Below are positions 19,597-29,336 of a stretch of 64,000 nucleotides of DNA, in pieces; position 1 is the stretch's first letter, and every line of letters starts with the position of its first letter. The DNA is taken from the NCBI RefSeq assembly GCF_014207135.1, contig NZ_JACHCC010000006.1:289124-353123 (forward strand), read 5' to 3'. Both the position numbers and the translations under genes were made by a program. The notes below the pieces were generated by a model. The model did no database searches. It worked only from the letters and a program-made list of their open reading frames with translations, and was not told the origin of the DNA. The stretch comes from Pedobacter cryoconitis. Lineage in GTDB: Bacteria > Bacteroidota > Bacteroidia > Sphingobacteriales > Sphingobacteriaceae.

Positions 19597-19911
19597 ATGG
19601 AAAACCAAAATAACGACAATCAGATTAACATCGAACTTTCTGAGGAGATAGCAGAAGGTATATTTTCAAATTTGGCTATTATTACTCATTCCAATACTGA
19701 GTTTGTACTGGATTTTATCAGGGTAATGCCGGGAGTGCCTAAAGCAAAGGTAAAATCAAGAATTATCCTGACGCCGGAACATGCCAAAAGACTGATGCAT
19801 GCCATGCAGGATAATATTGAAAAGTTTGAGGCTGCTAATGGCAGAATCAAAACCCAGGAAGAACCATCAGGATTCCCAATGAATTTTGGCGGGCCAACTG
19901 CACAGGCATAA
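19597..19911 (+). CDS. DUF3467-family protein
   Basis: The 104-residue product (MENQNNDNQINIELSEEIAEGIFSNLAIITHSNTEFVLDF...) matches the small DUF3467 family by its ELSEEIAEGIFSNLAIITHS core and the RIILTPEHAKRLMHAMQDNI helix. No function is established for the family. A TAGTTTTG -7-like element sits at 19585-19592, only four bases before the ATG, which would give a leaderless mRNA. Confidence 0.82.
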   Translation: MENQNNDNQINIELSEEIAEGIFSNLAIITHSNTEFVLDFIRVMPGVPKAKVKSRIILTPEHAKRLMHAMQDNIEKFEAANGRIKTQEEPSGFPMNFGGPTAQA

Positions 19912-19940
19912 TTTTAAGAACAATTTATTTTGCCGGATAA

Positions 19941-20096
19941 ATGATAAAACGGATGTTGATCGGAATGATGCTTTCCATGATCGCTTTGTTGGCTTATACC
20001 TGTAAAGATCATGGAAAGATAGCCGGCAGGTATAGCAGGGGGTATAAAGAAGGTTATAGGGAGGATATCAGTGATTATCTTTTAACTGTACTTTAA
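19941..20096 (+). CDS. Hypothetical 51-residue protein
   Basis: A short frame (MIKRMLIGMMLSMIALLAYTC...) begins 29 bases after the DUF3467 gene and ends at TAA 20094-20096, overlapping the stop of the convergent miaA by three bases. It has a hydrophobic N-terminus ending in a cysteine that resembles a lipoprotein signal, then a charged tyrosine-rich tail (RYSRGYKEGYREDISDYL). It may be a small lipoprotein. No family is recognised and no ribosome-binding site is seen, so expression is uncertain. Confidence 0.4.
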   Translation: MIKRMLIGMMLSMIALLAYTCKDHGKIAGRYSRGYKEGYREDISDYLLTVL

Positions 20097-21010
20097 GACA
20101 CCCGATTAATTGAATTTTCGAGAAAATTAATAACATCATCAGTCTGATCGGGGCTGAACCAGTGAATCTGTTCATCTCTTCTGAACCAGGTTAACTGACG
20201 TTTGGCAAAACGGCGGGTATTCTGTTTGATTTTCTCAACAGCTGTATCATAGGTGATATTGCCATCCAGATAATCAAAAAGCTCAGCGTAGCCAACAGTT
20301 TTCAGAGCGTTGAGGTCTTTGTGTGGCTGAAGGGACTTAACTTCATCCAGGAGGCCTTCCTGCAGCATGAGGTCAACTCTGTGGTTGATCCGTTGGTAAA
20401 GAAGAGGACGTTCCATATTCAGACCGATTTTTATAGTATCGAATGGTCTTTGCTTTTTACTGTTAGTCAGAAAAGAGGAAACTTTCTTACCTGTGGAAAG
20501 GAAAAACTCCAGACCACGGATCAGACGCTGTGTATTAGCCTGATCTACTTTAGCGTAATATTCAGGATCGGCAGCTGCAAGTTGTGCCTTAATAGGTTCA
20601 AGACCTTCTGTCTCAAATAAGGCATTGAGCTGGCTCCTGATCTGCATATCAGTATCGGGTAATTCATCGAGCCCTTTAGTGACCGCATCCAGGTATAAAC
20701 CTGACCCCCCCACCATAATGGCAAGATCATGTTTACTGAATATTTCTTCCAGTACTTCCAGGGCCTGTTTCTCAAAGTCTCCTGTACTAAAAAAAGTATT
20801 GATCGAGTGGGAATCAATAAAATGGTGTCTGGCGGCTGCGAGTTCGTCAATATGCGGCTTTGCAGTGCCTATGGACATCTCTTTAAAAAACTGCCTGGAA
20901 TCGGCAGAGATGATTTCTGTAGAGAAGTGCTGGGCCAGCGTAATACCTAAAGCTGTTTTACCTATTGCCGTTGGCCCTGCAATTACAATTAATGTTTTAT
21001 TTTTCGCCAT
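20093..21010 (-). CDS. miaA: tRNA dimethylallyltransferase MiaA
   Basis: The 305-residue protein has the P-loop GPTAIGKT (residues 12-19), the ISADSRQFFKEMSIGTAKP substrate motif, HHFIDS and the GGSGLYLDAVTKG segment. It adds a dimethylallyl group to A37 of tRNAs that read codons starting with U; the four tRNA-Thr/Tyr/Gly/Thr genes in this window include one such substrate (Tyr). It lies 9 bases downstream of the pRiA4b-like gene on the same strand. Confidence 0.97.
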   Translation of the reverse strand: MAKNKTLIVIAGPTAIGKTALGITLAQHFSTEIISADSRQFFKEMSIGTAKPHIDELAAARHHFIDSHSINTFFSTGDFEKQALEVLEEIFSKHDLAIMVGGSGLYLDAVTKGLDELPDTDMQIRSQLNALFETEGLEPIKAQLAAADPEYYAKVDQANTQRLIRGLEFFLSTGKKVSSFLTNSKKQRPFDTIKIGLNMERPLLYQRINHRVDLMLQEGLLDEVKSLQPHKDLNALKTVGYAELFDYLDGNITYDTAVEKIKQNTRRFAKRQLTWFRRDEQIHWFSPDQTDDVINFLENSINRVS

Positions 21011-21019
21011 TATCTGGCA

Positions 21020-21670
21020 TTAATAATCTTCTTTGCTGTCATACTCATCTTCGTGGTAATCTTCGTCACCATTATAATCGTCTGTATCGCTTTCTTCATC
21101 ATCTGCATCTTCATTTTTAGATGAAGTTGTAATTCCTCTTCCGTCCATTGCTTCAATCTCTTCTGTATCTTCAGGAACAAAATCCATTTCATTCAGGAAA
21201 TCAAAATCATTTGATGCAGGACTGGTAGCTACAGCCTCCACAGGGAAATTATTGGCATCAAAAATTTTAGGGGCTTCTCCTATACTTTTAAAAAGTACAG
21301 GATACTCAATACTTGGATCTGTCTGCAGGATAATTTTGATCAGCTCAACATGAAATTCATATGGACGATCAAAATTGTATATATAATAAAACTTCTGATG
21401 AGGATCTTCAATAAAACTGCTTAGTTTAGATTTCTCCATCAGCGCTACACCGCGGTCTGTTTTTTTCTGAGTAGGTAAATAGGCGATTTCATCTCCCTTG
21501 ATCCAATGATCAGAGCTTACATAAAATGATGAAGATTTTTCTGCGGTATATCCTGTGCTACGATGTAATGCTTTATGTAAATCTTCAAAAGTTTGTGTTG
21601 ATTTGATATCGATCTCTCTGATTACTTCATCGTAATCGTCAAAACTAAGTCTGAATCTGTAAATTGCCAT
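21020..21670 (-). CDS. pRiA4b ORF-3-like protein with acidic C-terminal tail
   Basis: The 216-residue product begins MAIYRFRLSFDDYDEVIREI and has the compact alpha/beta fold signature of the pRiA4b ORF-3-like family (an uncharacterised domain also found fused to plasmid proteins), over about residues 1-125. The tail from about 165 is extremely rich in D and E (EDADDEESDTDDYNGDED) and probably disordered. It precedes miaA by nine bases in the same direction, which suggests co-transcription. No enzymatic motif is visible. Confidence 0.72.
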   Translation of the reverse strand: MAIYRFRLSFDDYDEVIREIDIKSTQTFEDLHKALHRSTGYTAEKSSSFYVSSDHWIKGDEIAYLPTQKKTDRGVALMEKSKLSSFIEDPHQKFYYIYNFDRPYEFHVELIKIILQTDPSIEYPVLFKSIGEAPKIFDANNFPVEAVATSPASNDFDFLNEMDFVPEDTEEIEAMDGRGITTSSKNEDADDEESDTDDYNGDEDYHEDEYDSKEDY

Positions 21671-21750
21671 TTGAGCTGTATTTCTAATAGTATAAAATTA
21701 GGAAATAAAATATGTTTTTCATCCGTTTATATTTGTTTTTTAGCGGTTAT

Positions 21751-21809
21751 GAAGCTATCATGATTTTATATTCATTTCGTTGAGGGATTTGAAAAATCAT
21801 GATGGTTTC
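21751..21809. repeat. 17-bp imperfect inverted repeat downstream of cca
   Basis: GAAGCT-ATCATGATTTT (21751-21767) pairs with AAAATCATGAT-GGTTTC (21793-21809), with three wobble pairs in the outer part and 11 perfect pairs inside. It lies in the 217-base gap between cca and the pRiA4b-like gene. No T run follows on either strand, so it is not a standard terminator; it might act as an RNA stability or processing hairpin. Confidence 0.55.
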
Positions 21810-21887
21810 ATTTGAATATATTTTATTTTCCGGGTTATAGAGCCATTATAAGCCTTTATTCTGCGAATTTAGGCAATAATGGTAACA

Positions 21888-23306
21888 TTATTTTTTTTGT
21901 TGTTCTGTCACTGGGATCAATCCGAATTCTTTCCCTTTACGCAGCATAAATGCTAACGCTTCATCAGGTGAATTTGTTATTTCTCCTTCCAGTATTGCTT
22001 CGCGGATCGCATTTTTGATCATGCCAACTTCTTTGCCGGCAGCAAGACCAAATACGTTCATGATGTCGTTCCCTGAAACAGGAGGTTGCCAGTTTCTTAT
22101 TTTATCCCGTTCTTCTACATCTTTGAGCTTCTGTTTAACGAGCTCAAAATTATTGCGGTATTTTTTGACCTTGTATTCGTTTTTTGTAGTGACATCGGCA
22201 TTACACAATAACATCAGGCTTTCAATATCTTCACCTGCATCAAAAAGTACGCGCCTTACAGCAGAATCGGTAACGACCTCCTGTGCAAGCACAATAGGAC
22301 GTAAGTGTAACTGAACCAGTTTCTGAACGAATTTCATTTTTTCATTCAGTGGAAGTTTAAGCTGCGTGAAAATCTGGGGAACCATTCTCGCTCCTTTATC
22401 TTCATGACCATGAAAAGTCCATCCGTGGTTTTCTTCGAAACGTTTGGTAGCCGGTTTTGCAATATCATGGAGGATTGCTGCCCAGCGGAGCCAGAGATCG
22501 TCGGTAACTTCACAGATATTGTCGAGTACCTGAAGTGTATGGTAAAAATTATCTTTATGTCCTTTTCCGTTGATGATTTCTACGCCATATAAATTAGCCA
22601 TTTGTGGAAATATAATATGAAGCAGCCCTGTGTCAAACAGGTATTTGAAACCGATGGACGGAACAGGGGAGAGGATAATTTTATTGAGCTCATCAGTAAT
22701 TCTTTCTTTGGAAACAATACTGATTCTTTCTTTCTGTTTGGCGATCGCGGCCAGGGCCTGAGGATCAATATTGAAATTCAGCTGTGTCGCAAAGCGGATA
22801 GCACGCATCATACGTAATGGATCATCAGAAAAAGTAATTTCTGCATCCAGAGGGGTACGGATCAGCTTATTATGAAGGTCCTCTACGCCATTGAAAGGAT
22901 CCACGAGTTGTCCGAAGTTTTCTTTATTTAATGAAATAGCTAAAGCATTAATAGTGAAATCCCTTCTGAGCTGATCATCTTTAATGGTGCCATTTTCTAC
23001 AATTGGTTTACGGGAATCTGCACGGTAAGATTCTTTTCTTGCACCTACAAATTCCAGTTCCAGATCGCGGTATTTGAGCATAGCCGTACCGAAGTTTTTG
23101 AAAACAGCCACTTTGCTTTTTAATTGTTTTCCGGCAAGTTCAGCATATTCGATTCCATTTCCCAAAACAACCACATCAATATCCTTTGAGGGTCTTTTGA
23201 GGAAAATATCCCGTACGTATCCACCAATCACATAGGCTTCGATCTGATTTTCATCGGCAATATCGGCCAGCACCTTAAAAACAGGATGTTCTAGATTTTT
23301 TTTCAA
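21888..23306 (-). CDS. cca: CCA tRNA nucleotidyltransferase
   Basis: The 472-residue protein has the class II nucleotidyltransferase core ([25 protein letters not shown], with the catalytic DxD), the [10 protein letters not shown] motif and an RMMRAIRFA segment, followed by an HD-like region (LLHDIAKP). It adds or repairs the 3' CCA of tRNAs. It is essential here if, as for all five tRNAs in this window, CCA is not encoded in the genes. Confidence 0.95.
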   Translation of the reverse strand: MKKNLEHPVFKVLADIADENQIEAYVIGGYVRDIFLKRPSKDIDVVVLGNGIEYAELAGKQLKSKVAVFKNFGTAMLKYRDLELEFVGARKESYRADSRKPIVENGTIKDDQLRRDFTINALAISLNKENFGQLVDPFNGVEDLHNKLIRTPLDAEITFSDDPLRMMRAIRFATQLNFNIDPQALAAIAKQKERISIVSKERITDELNKIILSPVPSIGFKYLFDTGLLHIIFPQMANLYGVEIINGKGHKDNFYHTLQVLDNICEVTDDLWLRWAAILHDIAKPATKRFEENHGWTFHGHEDKGARMVPQIFTQLKLPLNEKMKFVQKLVQLHLRPIVLAQEVVTDSAVRRVLFDAGEDIESLMLLCNADVTTKNEYKVKKYRNNFELVKQKLKDVEERDKIRNWQPPVSGNDIMNVFGLAAGKEVGMIKNAIREAILEGEITNSPDEALAFMLRKGKEFGLIPVTEQQKK

Positions 23307-23318
23307 AATGGGTATTAT

Positions 23319-23392
23319 TTTTTATTGCTTTAAAGCCATTGCGAGCTTTTTATTGCTTGAAATTTTATGTGGTATCTCCCGATTGTACAATC
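23319..23392. repeat. Short direct repeat and palindrome between cca and tsaC-like gene
   Basis: TTTTTATTGCTT occurs twice (23319-23330 and 23347-23358), and GATTGTACAATC (23381-23392) is a perfect 12-base palindrome flanked by CCC and CGGG. The gap is 109 bases and contains no gene. Function unknown. Confidence 0.4.
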
Positions 23393-23415
23393 CGGGCCTG
23401 CAAAAATAGTAAAAC

Positions 23416-23982
23416 TTACTTTCTTATAAAGGAAAATTGACCAGATGGGCTTAATTTCATAATGGTAGATGACTTTTTAGGAGTTCTGAGCTCTTGTTCC
23501 CAGTCCACTACATAATCTACTGCATTTTTAATTTCTTCATCGATTTCGTCAAAAATCTGTGGCGTCGGCTGACCGGAAAGATTAGCGGAAGTAGAGACAA
23601 TGGGTTTTCGGAAACGCTGTAGTAATTGCTGTGTGAAATCGTGTCTGACCACTCTTATACCTACACTGCCGTCACTATTGATTACGTTTTTAGCTAAATT
23701 TTTTGCCCCTGAAAAAATGATGGTCAAAGGATTTTCGGCATATTCAATCAGATCGTAAGCGACCTCAGGTACTTCGTTGATATAACTTTGTATTTTTGAA
23801 TCATTGTCTAAAAGGATAATAAAACTCTTATCCGCCGAACGGCCTTTAATTACATTGATTTTTTCAACAGCCGCCTCATTAGTAGCATCACAGCCTATAC
23901 CCCATACTGTATCAGTTGGATAGAGGATTATACCTCCGTTTTTCAAGACGGTTAAGGCCTTGTCAATTTCCGTTTTTAGCAT
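23416..23982 (-). CDS. Sua5/YciO/YrdC (TsaC-type) L-threonylcarbamoyladenylate synthase
   Basis: The 188-residue product shows GGIILYPTDTVWGIGCDA at the N-terminus, KGRSADKSFIILL and the STSANLSGQPTP motif, all typical of the YrdC domain. The family makes threonylcarbamoyl-AMP for the t6A37 modification of ANN-decoding tRNAs. There is no C-terminal Sua5 domain. The start overlaps the end of the upstream glycosyltransferase gene by 20 bases, so the two are translationally linked. YciO-type paralogues exist, so the exact role is likely but not proven. Confidence 0.88.
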   Translation of the reverse strand: MLKTEIDKALTVLKNGGIILYPTDTVWGIGCDATNEAAVEKINVIKGRSADKSFIILLDNDSKIQSYINEVPEVAYDLIEYAENPLTIIFSGAKNLAKNVINSDGSVGIRVVRHDFTQQLLQRFRKPIVSTSANLSGQPTPQIFDEIDEEIKNAVDYVVDWEQELRTPKKSSTIMKLSPSGQFSFIRK

Positions 23983-25099
23983 GGTGTAAATTTATTAAAT
24001 TATTGTAAGAATCCATCAGTTGAGCGGATAAGGATGTTGTATTGAATTTCTGAACATACTTTAAACCTTCTTCCTTCATCCTGCGTGCCAGTTCAGGGTC
24101 AGTTAATACTGAATTGATGGCACCGGCAAAACCTGCTGGATCATTTGGACTGACATATATACTATGAGGGCCTCCCGCTTCTTCCAGACAAGACCCTGTC
24201 GCAGCTATAGTAGGGATTCCTCCATAGAGGGCTTCAATCACAGGAATGCCAAAACCTTCATAAAAAGACGGATAAACAAACAGGGTTGCGAGCTGGTAAA
24301 TTGAAGGGAGATCAGTGAATGGAATATCCTTCAGAAAAATTACTCTTTCTTCGAGTCCCAGCCGGGTAATTTCGGCTATGACCTGCTCTGCATAAGCTTG
24401 TTTTTTACCAACGACAACCAACTTAAAGGCTGGATCAACTGAAGGTAGTGCCTGGATCAGAATTAACAGATTTTTTCTGGGTTCTATAGTTCCTACATTG
24501 AGGATGTATTTTTCCGGCAGGTTATACTTCAGGCGGATAGTGTCTTTGAAATCCTGCGGTATAATCTGTTTAAAGGAATCATCGCAGGTTTGATAGAGGA
24601 CTTCTATTTTGGAAGGCTCAACCTGATAATATTCAATAATGTCGTTTTTGGTCTGTTCACTGATGGCAATGATATGATCAGCATGTTTGCATGCATATTT
24701 ACTCTTGAGATTGTAAATGGTGCGGTCGATGAATTTGTAGTGCTGTGGAAAACGGAGATAAATAAGGTCGTGAATAGTGACCACAGTCCTGATCTCAGCT
24801 GGAATCCCGACAGGAATCTCACCACTCAGACCATGATAAATAGCAATATTATCCTTTTTTAGCTGTTTCCTGATCCCGAAACTACGCCATAAAAAAGAAA
24901 ATTGTTCGGGCAATACGAGACGGATATTCTTTTTCTCAAAAAAATGATTGATCTGCCCCGTTTTTTTGTATTTCGGAGTGTAAACAAAGTACTGGTTTTG
25001 AGGGAAAAATTCTGATAATTGTAAGATCAGTGACCTGCTGTAATTACCTAAACCAGTCAGGTTATTGGCAGCCCTTTTTCCATCAAAACCAATATTCAT
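23963..25099 (-). CDS. Glycosyltransferase family 4 (GT-B fold)
   Basis: The 378-residue product has an N-terminal domain starting MNIGFDGKRAANNLTGLGNY with the glycine-rich acceptor loop, and a C-terminal donor domain with GTIEPRKNLLILIQAL and YPSFYEGFGIPVIEALYGGIP (the E-x7-E motif). It probably adds a hexose to a cell-surface glycan or lipid; donor and acceptor are unknown. The start codon shares one base with the dapD stop (TAATG), which indicates translational coupling, though no common pathway is evident. Confidence 0.88.
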   Translation of the reverse strand: MNIGFDGKRAANNLTGLGNYSRSLILQLSEFFPQNQYFVYTPKYKKTGQINHFFEKKNIRLVLPEQFSFLWRSFGIRKQLKKDNIAIYHGLSGEIPVGIPAEIRTVVTIHDLIYLRFPQHYKFIDRTIYNLKSKYACKHADHIIAISEQTKNDIIEYYQVEPSKIEVLYQTCDDSFKQIIPQDFKDTIRLKYNLPEKYILNVGTIEPRKNLLILIQALPSVDPAFKLVVVGKKQAYAEQVIAEITRLGLEERVIFLKDIPFTDLPSIYQLATLFVYPSFYEGFGIPVIEALYGGIPTIAATGSCLEEAGGPHSIYVSPNDPAGFAGAINSVLTDPELARRMKEEGLKYVQKFNTTSLSAQLMDSYNNLINLHHAKNGN

Positions 25100-25917
25100 T
25101 AAACAGCTACATTATTTTCTCTTAATGCATCATTAAGTGAAGTCTTTTTATCTGTAGATTCTTTACGTTTTCCAATAATAAGTGCACATGGAACCTGGTA
25201 TTCTCCGGCAGGGAATTTTTTAGTGTAGCTACCTGGGATCACAACTGATCTTGCAGGAACGATACCTTTATATTCAACTGGAGTACTTCCGGTTACATCG
25301 ATAATTTTTGTAGAAGCAGTTAATACAACGTTCGCACCTAAAACAGCCTCACGTTCTACACGCACACCTTCTACTACGATTGCTCTTGAGCCCAGGAAAC
25401 AGTTATCTTCGATAATTACCGGAGCTGCCTGGATTGGTTCTAAAACACCACCAATACCCACACCACCGCTCAGGTGAACATGTTTTCCGATTTGTGCACA
25501 TGAGCCTACTGTTGCCCAGGTATCAACCATTGTACCTTCGTCAATAAAAGCACCAATATTTACATAAGAAGGCATTAAGATCACGCCTTTAGATAAGTAA
25601 GCACCATAACGGGCGCTAGCACCAGGAACTACTCTTACACCTAATTCTTTGTAATTGGTTTTCAGTTTCATTTTATCATGAAATACGAAAGGACCAACAG
25701 TACTTTCTTTCATTTCTCTGATCGGGAAATACAGGATAACTGCCTTTTTTATCCATTCGTTAATTCCCCAAGAGTTTAAAATCGGTTCTGCAACACGAAG
25801 TTCACCTTTATCCAACTGCATAATAACAGCCTCAATCGCTTCACAATATTCTGTATATTCTAATAGAGTTCTATCTTCCCAGGCCGCCTCTATTAATTTT
25901 TTGAGTTCTTTAATCAT
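25099..25917 (-). CDS. dapD: 2,3,4,5-tetrahydropyridine-2,6-dicarboxylate N-succinyltransferase
   Basis: The 272-residue product starts MIKELKKLIEAAWEDR (ATG at 25917; an in-frame TTG two codons upstream is less likely). It has an N-terminal helical domain and a long left-handed beta-helix of hexapeptide repeats (PSYVNIGAFIDEGTMVDTWATVGSCAQIGKHVHLSGGVGIGG). It succinylates tetrahydrodipicolinate in the lysine/diaminopimelate pathway. The gene heads a coupled unit with the glycosyltransferase and the TsaC-type gene. Confidence 0.96.
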   Translation of the reverse strand: MIKELKKLIEAAWEDRTLLEYTEYCEAIEAVIMQLDKGELRVAEPILNSWGINEWIKKAVILYFPIREMKESTVGPFVFHDKMKLKTNYKELGVRVVPGASARYGAYLSKGVILMPSYVNIGAFIDEGTMVDTWATVGSCAQIGKHVHLSGGVGIGGVLEPIQAAPVIIEDNCFLGSRAIVVEGVRVEREAVLGANVVLTASTKIIDVTGSTPVEYKGIVPARSVVIPGSYTKKFPAGEYQVPCALIIGKRKESTDKKTSLNDALRENNVAV

Positions 25918-25959
25918 TATCAATTTTTATTTTTTCACAAAATAAATCAATTTTATGTA

Positions 25960-25988
25960 TTGCGCGATCTTTTACTTATGTATTTTTG
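25960..25988 (+). promoter_or_regulatory. Promoter of the S4-domain gene, probably leaderless
   Basis: TTG at 25960-25962 and TATTTTTG at 25981-25988 are 18 bases apart and match the Bacteroidota -33/-7 pattern. The ATG at 25996 would be within a base or two of the expected transcription start, so the mRNA may be leaderless. This is inference from element spacing. Confidence 0.55.
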
Positions 25989-25995
25989 ATTTTTT

Positions 25996-26406
25996 ATGGC
26001 AGAGCAGGAAAAATTAAGGATAGATAAATACTTGTGGGCAATAAGATTGTTTAAAACAAGAACTTTAGCAACTGAAGCTTGTAAGGCTGGCCGCGTTAAA
26101 TTTAACGGACAGAATGTGAAGGCTTCTATAATTGTGAAACCTGGAGATATCTATCAGGTTTCTAAAGGAATAGAGAAAAAAGTGATAGAGGTAGTTGAGC
26201 TATTGTATACGAGAGTAGAATCTAAGATCGCAATTACAAAATATAAGGATATTACCCCGCTGGAAGAAACACAAGGGTATAAATCTATGTTTCATTCGCC
26301 GGTATTAATCCGGGACAGGGGGGCTGGAAGACCTACCAAGAGAGACAGAAGAGAAATTGACGATTTGAAAGGTAATCTTTTTGAGGAAGATGAAGCAGAA
26401 GGATAA
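25996..26406 (+). CDS. Hsp15-like RNA-binding S4-domain protein
   Basis: The 136-residue product has an S4 domain at residues 7-60 (RIDKYLWAIRLFKTRTLATEACKAGRVKFNGQNVKAS) and a basic C-terminal extension with GAGRPTKRDRREID. This is the layout of Hsp15/HslR, which binds free 50S subunits that carry nascent chains after aborted translation. No SD is present. A bidirectional terminator separates it from the convergent OmpH-like gene. Confidence 0.88.
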   Translation: MAEQEKLRIDKYLWAIRLFKTRTLATEACKAGRVKFNGQNVKASIIVKPGDIYQVSKGIEKKVIEVVELLYTRVESKIAITKYKDITPLEETQGYKSMFHSPVLIRDRGAGRPTKRDRREIDDLKGNLFEEDEAEG

Positions 26407-26420
26407 CCTGGTTTAAGGAT

Positions 26421-26458
26421 AAAAAAAATGCCCCGGATTTTTCCGGGGCATTTTTTTT
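26421..26458. terminator. Bidirectional terminator between the S4 gene and the OmpH-like gene
   Basis: A perfect stem (AAAAAAAATGCCCCGG at 26421-26436 and its complement at 26443-26458) with a 6-base loop has A runs on one side and T runs on the other, so it can stop both convergent transcripts. Confidence 0.95.
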
Positions 26459-26471
26459 ATGGATAGGCTGC

Positions 26472-27080
26472 TTATTTTTTGTCAGCTTTATAACCTTCGT
26501 TCAGGCCAGTGATCACTTCGCTGGTCACATCCAGGGATGGATCAGCAAATAAAATAGCACTGTTACCTTTCTGGTAAGTCAATACCATTTTATAACCTTT
26601 TCCTTTAGCGTAGATTTTCAGGTAATCAGCAATTTTGTTGTATAATTTTTCTTGCTCAGCACCTTGTTCGTTCTGTAAAGCTGCACCAGCATTTTGCTGA
26701 TAAGCTTGTAATTCCTGTTGTTTACGAGCTAATCTCTGCTCAGTAGTTGCTCTCTGATCAGCTGGTAAAGTGTTCTGAGTTTGCTGATACTGGGCAACTT
26801 CACGCTGGAAAGCTTGTTGTTTTGCCGCAAGATCTGTCTGGGCTGCTTTAGATTTAGCATCTAATTTAACTTTAAGATCTTTGAAATACTGATATTTAGT
26901 TAATAAAGAATCTGAATTTACATAAACTATAGACTCGTTTTGTTTTACTGCAGTTGCATCGGTTTTAGCCGGAGCAGTTGTAGTAGCCGCTTTATTATCT
27001 TTGTTCTGGCAGGAAGCCATTACGGAAACTAATGCTACAGCTGTAGCCAGTGTGCTTAGTTTAAGGGATGTTCTGTTCAT
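26472..27080 (-). CDS. OmpH/Skp-like periplasmic chaperone, lipoprotein form
   Basis: The 202-residue product has a lipoprotein signal peptide (lipobox VMASC, cysteine at 24) and a threonine/alanine-rich linker (about 30-48). The OmpH/Skp core follows (IVYVNSDSLLTKYQYFKDL), with long coiled-coil arms rich in Q and K (about 75-150). Skp-type proteins hold unfolded outer-membrane proteins in the periplasm. The lipid anchor differs from the soluble Skp of Proteobacteria. Confidence 0.88.
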   Translation of the reverse strand: MNRTSLKLSTLATAVALVSVMASCQNKDNKAATTTAPAKTDATAVKQNESIVYVNSDSLLTKYQYFKDLKVKLDAKSKAAQTDLAAKQQAFQREVAQYQQTQNTLPADQRATTEQRLARKQQELQAYQQNAGAALQNEQGAEQEKLYNKIADYLKIYAKGKGYKMVLTYQKGNSAILFADPSLDVTSEVITGLNEGYKADKK

Positions 27081-27272
27081 TTATGCTATTATTATTTTGT
27101 GTTTTTTATTTCTTTTTCAGTTCTGATACCCGATTCTGGCCTAAACTGAAGGGGTAAATTTTAGCAAATATAAAATTTCCAATTTAGTATCCTAAATAAC
27201 TTGTTTTTTTTGGGTCATTAAAGCGATTTTTTGTTCAAATAGTTATCCACATTTGCCTTTAATTGGCCATAA

Positions 27273-29267
<1,995 letters not shown>

Positions 29268-29284
29268 GTAAGCAGTCTTTATAC

Positions 29285-29319
29285 AAAAAAAGGAGGGGCC
29301 ATAAGCTCCTCCTTTTTTT
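29285..29319 (+). terminator. Bidirectional terminator between gyrB and the bestrophin gene
   Basis: AAAGGAGGGGC pairs with GCTCCTCCTTT around ATAA-type loop bases, with an A run before and seven T after. It lies between convergent genes. Confidence 0.92.
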
Positions 29320-29336
29320 GTGTCTGATTTGGTGAA

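Noticed and set aside
20545..21023. Plus- and minus-strand frames across miaA
   Set aside because: Shadows of miaA in other frames; no conserved features.
22015..22817. Plus-strand frames in the cca gene
   Set aside because: Antisense to a complete, well-supported CCA nucleotidyltransferase.
29281..29330. A strong SD-like AGGAGG in the gyrB terminator
   Set aside because: It is one arm of the terminator hairpin and no gene starts downstream on the plus strand.
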